A DNA stretch of 64,000 bases from positions 62,001 to 126,000 of the forward strand of contig CALFEQ010000199.1 of assembly GCA_937949945.1 (NCBI GenBank), written 5' to 3'. The notes under the pieces are model-generated. The model was not told the origin of the DNA, made no database searches, and saw only the letters and a list, made by a program, of their open reading frames with translations. The DNA is from an uncultured Myxococcales bacterium. Lineage in GTDB: Bacteria > Myxococcota_A > Polyangia > Polyangiales > Polyangiaceae. Below, piece after piece: positions 62,397 through 64,000 of the stretch; positions within the stretch are counted from its first letter, which is position 1, and every line of letters starts with the position of its first letter. The position numbers and the translations under genes were made by a program.

Positions 62397-62900
62397 TCAA
62401 TCGTTCTTCGCCCCTTGGGCGATCCAGCGGCGGACCGTGTCCCGCGCCTCGAGCGGGAGCGTCTCGCCGTTGCGCGGCATCGACTGGCCGCAGTCGCCGT
62501 CGATGCACTGCGCGTCGAGCACGCAGTGGCTGCCGTCCATTTTGCGCATCAAGAAGCTCTCTCTCGGGTCGCCCGGCTTCACGAAGGACATCGTCGGGAG
62601 CTTGCTCGAGCGGACGTCGACGAGGGCACGATGGACGGACGAAGGGTCGCTGCCCCCGAGGAAGACGCCGTTCGGGTTGCTCACGGACCCGTGGCACGTG
62701 GTAAACGCGCAGCTCTGCCCGAAGATGGGCATGACGTCCTTCGAGAACGAGACAAGCGGGCTCTGGAGATCGAGCGAGGCCGGCGGAGAGTAGTCTTCGC
62801 AGGTGCTCGAGTCGGGGCAGCCGCCCAGTGGGACGGAGAGCGCGACGACCGTGACGAAGGCGGCGCCGATGCCTGCCGAGCCCAACGAAGCGAGGCGCAT
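62397..62900 (-). CDS. small c-type-heme-like lipoprotein with a C-x4-C-H motif
   Basis: 167 residues, lipobox PLGGC (Cys28). CAFTTCH at residues 64-70 is the variant heme motif; FLMRKMDGSHC, the Met in QSMPRNGE (about 145) and RRWIAQGAKND at the end all correspond to those of the lipoprotein at 6436-6936. The two are paralogues at opposite ends of this window (about 56 kb apart). Three further cysteines (about 128, 134, 139) also align. Exported and lipid-anchored; electron transfer is inferred. The gene is preceded by a 107-nt promoter space and followed by the heptamer-repeat element. Confidence 0.75.
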   Translation of the reverse strand: MRLASLGSAGIGAAFVTVVALSVPLGGCPDSSTCEDYSPPASLDLQSPLVSFSKDVMPIFGQSCAFTTCHGSVSNPNGVFLGGSDPSSVHRALVDVRSSKLPTMSFVKPGDPRESFLMRKMDGSHCVLDAQCIDGDCGQSMPRNGETLPLEARDTVRRWIAQGAKND

Positions 62901-63007
62901 GGCGCTTCCCTTAGCACGACGTGGGGGCGGCTCAATCCGCGCCGCTCGACGGAGGCGCGAGGCATTTTGTTGCCCGTCTCGGGGGCTGCGCGTTAGAACG
63001 CCTGCCG

Positions 63008-64000
63008 TTAGCTTGAGCTTGTTCCCGCGGCGCGCACACCACCGGTGTCCGCGCCGCGCGTGTTTCTGGGAAGACGTCGGAGGCCCGCGGCGGCGAGCAG
63101 GCACAGCGCCGGCGTCACGACGATGTGATAGCGGTCGTCGCCGAAGAAGACGGCGTGCGTGAGCGCGGTCGTCGCGAGGAGGGCGACCGGCAGGAGCAGC
63201 GCCGGCGGGGTCGCGGGGCGGCCGGGCAGCGGCAACCAGGCGAGGATGCACGTCAGGATCACGAGCGGCCAGAACGTCGGGGTGCTCGCGGACGCGGCGA
63301 GGTAGGCCGCGACGGCGACGAGGACCAGGATCGCGCCCTGTACGACGCGGGCGCGCTGCCGCCCGAAGAGCTTCGGACGCGAGAGCGGGCTCGCTTCGTC
63401 GGCGTCTTGCTCTTCGCGCTCTCCGTCGGACGTGGGCGCGGCCGGCGGCTCGGGCTCGGCGATCGATCGGCGCCGCCGCGGGAGGACGAGCGAGACGAAC
63501 GCGAGCGGCGAGGCGACGACGAGCACGCGGTGGATCGCGGTGAGCGCCGAGCGCCACGCGACGCGGCGCGGCTCGGGCCAATGTTCCGGGCGCGCCTCGT
63601 GGAGGTACTCGACCGCGAACGACTCGTGATCGAACGTGTTGGAGAGCTTCGCCGGGACGAGCCCGAGCCAACGCCCCGGCGCGCGGCGGATGTGATCGAG
63701 GCCGTAGAGGAGCCAGCAGCGGTCCTGCTGCACCTGCCCGGTGACCTCGCGACAGCCGTCGGACGATCGAAGCGTCTCGAAGCGTCCGGTCGCGCGGGGA
63801 AACGCGCCGATCGCGAGGTTCCAGCCCGCGTTCGTGCTCACGAGCGCGCAGCCATCCATCACGCGGCAGTTGCGCGCCGTCCACGGGAGGATCGGCAAGA
63901 GGACCATCGCGCACGCGAGGACGGCGGCCTTGCCTCGTGCGAGGAGCGTCTCTCTCCACGAGTCGCGGCGCGGGACGACGAGCGCGAGGAAGGGCGCGCA
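63008..64000 (-). CDS. polytopic membrane glycosyltransferase (PMT/ArnT-like), C-terminal part (partial)
   Basis: The frame is open to the right edge, so the N-terminal catalytic part is outside the window; about 330 residues are visible. VLLPILPWTARNCRVMDGCALVSTNAGWNLAIGAFPRATG is the conserved region of GT39/GT83 type glycosyltransferases after the TM block (usual form LLPWTIRNYRVFG...NGGWNLWIG). Four TM helices follow after a charged cytoplasmic loop (about 63380-63470) rich in Glu, Pro and Arg. Uses a polyprenyl-phosphate sugar donor in related enzymes. Ends with short low-complexity GGVRAAGTSSS. Confidence 0.85.
   Translation of the reverse strand, partial: CAPFLALVVPRRDSWRETLLARGKAAVLACAMVLLPILPWTARNCRVMDGCALVSTNAGWNLAIGAFPRATGRFETLRSSDGCREVTGQVQQDRCWLLYGLDHIRRAPGRWLGLVPAKLSNTFDHESFAVEYLHEARPEHWPEPRRVAWRSALTAIHRVLVVASPLAFVSLVLPRRRRSIAEPEPPAAPTSDGEREEQDADEASPLSRPKLFGRQRARVVQGAILVLVAVAAYLAASASTPTFWPLVILTCILAWLPLPGRPATPPALLLPVALLATTALTHAVFFGDDRYHIVVTPALCLLAAAGLRRLPRNTRGADTGGVRAAGTSSS

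Overview
This is about 64 kb of very GC-rich bacterial DNA. The gene set points to a predatory or saprophytic myxobacterium in Myxococcota, probably order Polyangiales (Polyangiaceae or Labilitrichaceae type). Grounds: dozens of small lipoproteins and cysteine-rich secreted proteins, a Pkn-type Ser/Thr kinase, a PPP-family phosphatase, HEAT-repeat and TerB-like proteins, HzsA-related c-type-heme proteins, and a MYXO-CTERM-like tail. The taxonomy is an inference from gene content. It is chromosomal: it carries housekeeping genes (gcvP, proB, gdhA, coaD, ruvA, a tRNA-Arg gene). I saw no insertion sequence, prophage, integrase or CRISPR array.

Layout. 1-6.4 kb: end of a membrane protein, then a complete tripartite RND efflux operon (adaptor, pump, TolC). 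6.4-16.4 kb: a heme-binding lipoprotein, a TerB-like protein, a glutaredoxin-like protein without cysteines, a 47-residue Arg-rich protein, a VanY peptidase, a PPP phosphatase, a double-psi-barrel lipoprotein, a GMC (cholesterol-oxidase-like) flavoenzyme divergent from a Ser/Thr kinase, and a protein-glutaminase-like lipoprotein. 16.6-17.6 kb: a TetR regulator broken by two frameshifts, then tRNA-Arg(TCT). 17.6-29.4 kb: hypothetical proteins, a VWA protein, a metallophosphoesterase fused to an HdeD-like membrane domain, a ferritin-like lipoprotein with a YeiB-like membrane protein, and a three-gene surface-protein operon. 29.5-33.6 kb: a GcvR-like double-ACT protein near gcvP. 33.8-38.4 kb: lipoproteins, an ABC-ATPase-like protein without a Walker A motif, proB, and an orphan response regulator with a 16-bp palindrome in front. 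38.5-46.4 kb: two HzsA-related heme lipoproteins, a HEAT-repeat protein and a Phd/PIN toxin-antitoxin pair. 46.6-48.2 kb: a decayed histidine kinase and an FGE-like lipoprotein. 48.2-54.7 kb: seven tightly packed genes (beta-hydroxyacyl-CoA dehydrogenase, thiolase, exonuclease, protease-like lipoprotein, coaD, purine nucleoside phosphorylase, cytidine deaminase). 54.8-64 kb: a diguanylate cyclase, VOC protein, gdhA, a GIDE/MUL1-like membrane protein, a phosphohistidine swivel domain that has lost its histidine, a zinc-ribbon membrane protein, ruvA, a second heme-binding lipoprotein and part of a membrane glycosyltransferase.

How the genes fit together. One theme is the cell envelope: efflux, secreted hydrolases, heme-containing surface lipoproteins and peptidoglycan-active enzymes. 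The other is central nitrogen and carbon metabolism (glycine cleavage, proline and glutamate synthesis, acyl-CoA, nucleoside and CoA metabolism). A recurring oddity is that several proteins keep a recognisable fold but lack the defining catalytic residues. No intergenic stretch exceeds 300 bases. The longest are 16365-16633, 23072-23336 and 46393-46648. Apart from presumed divergent promoters I see nothing specific in them.
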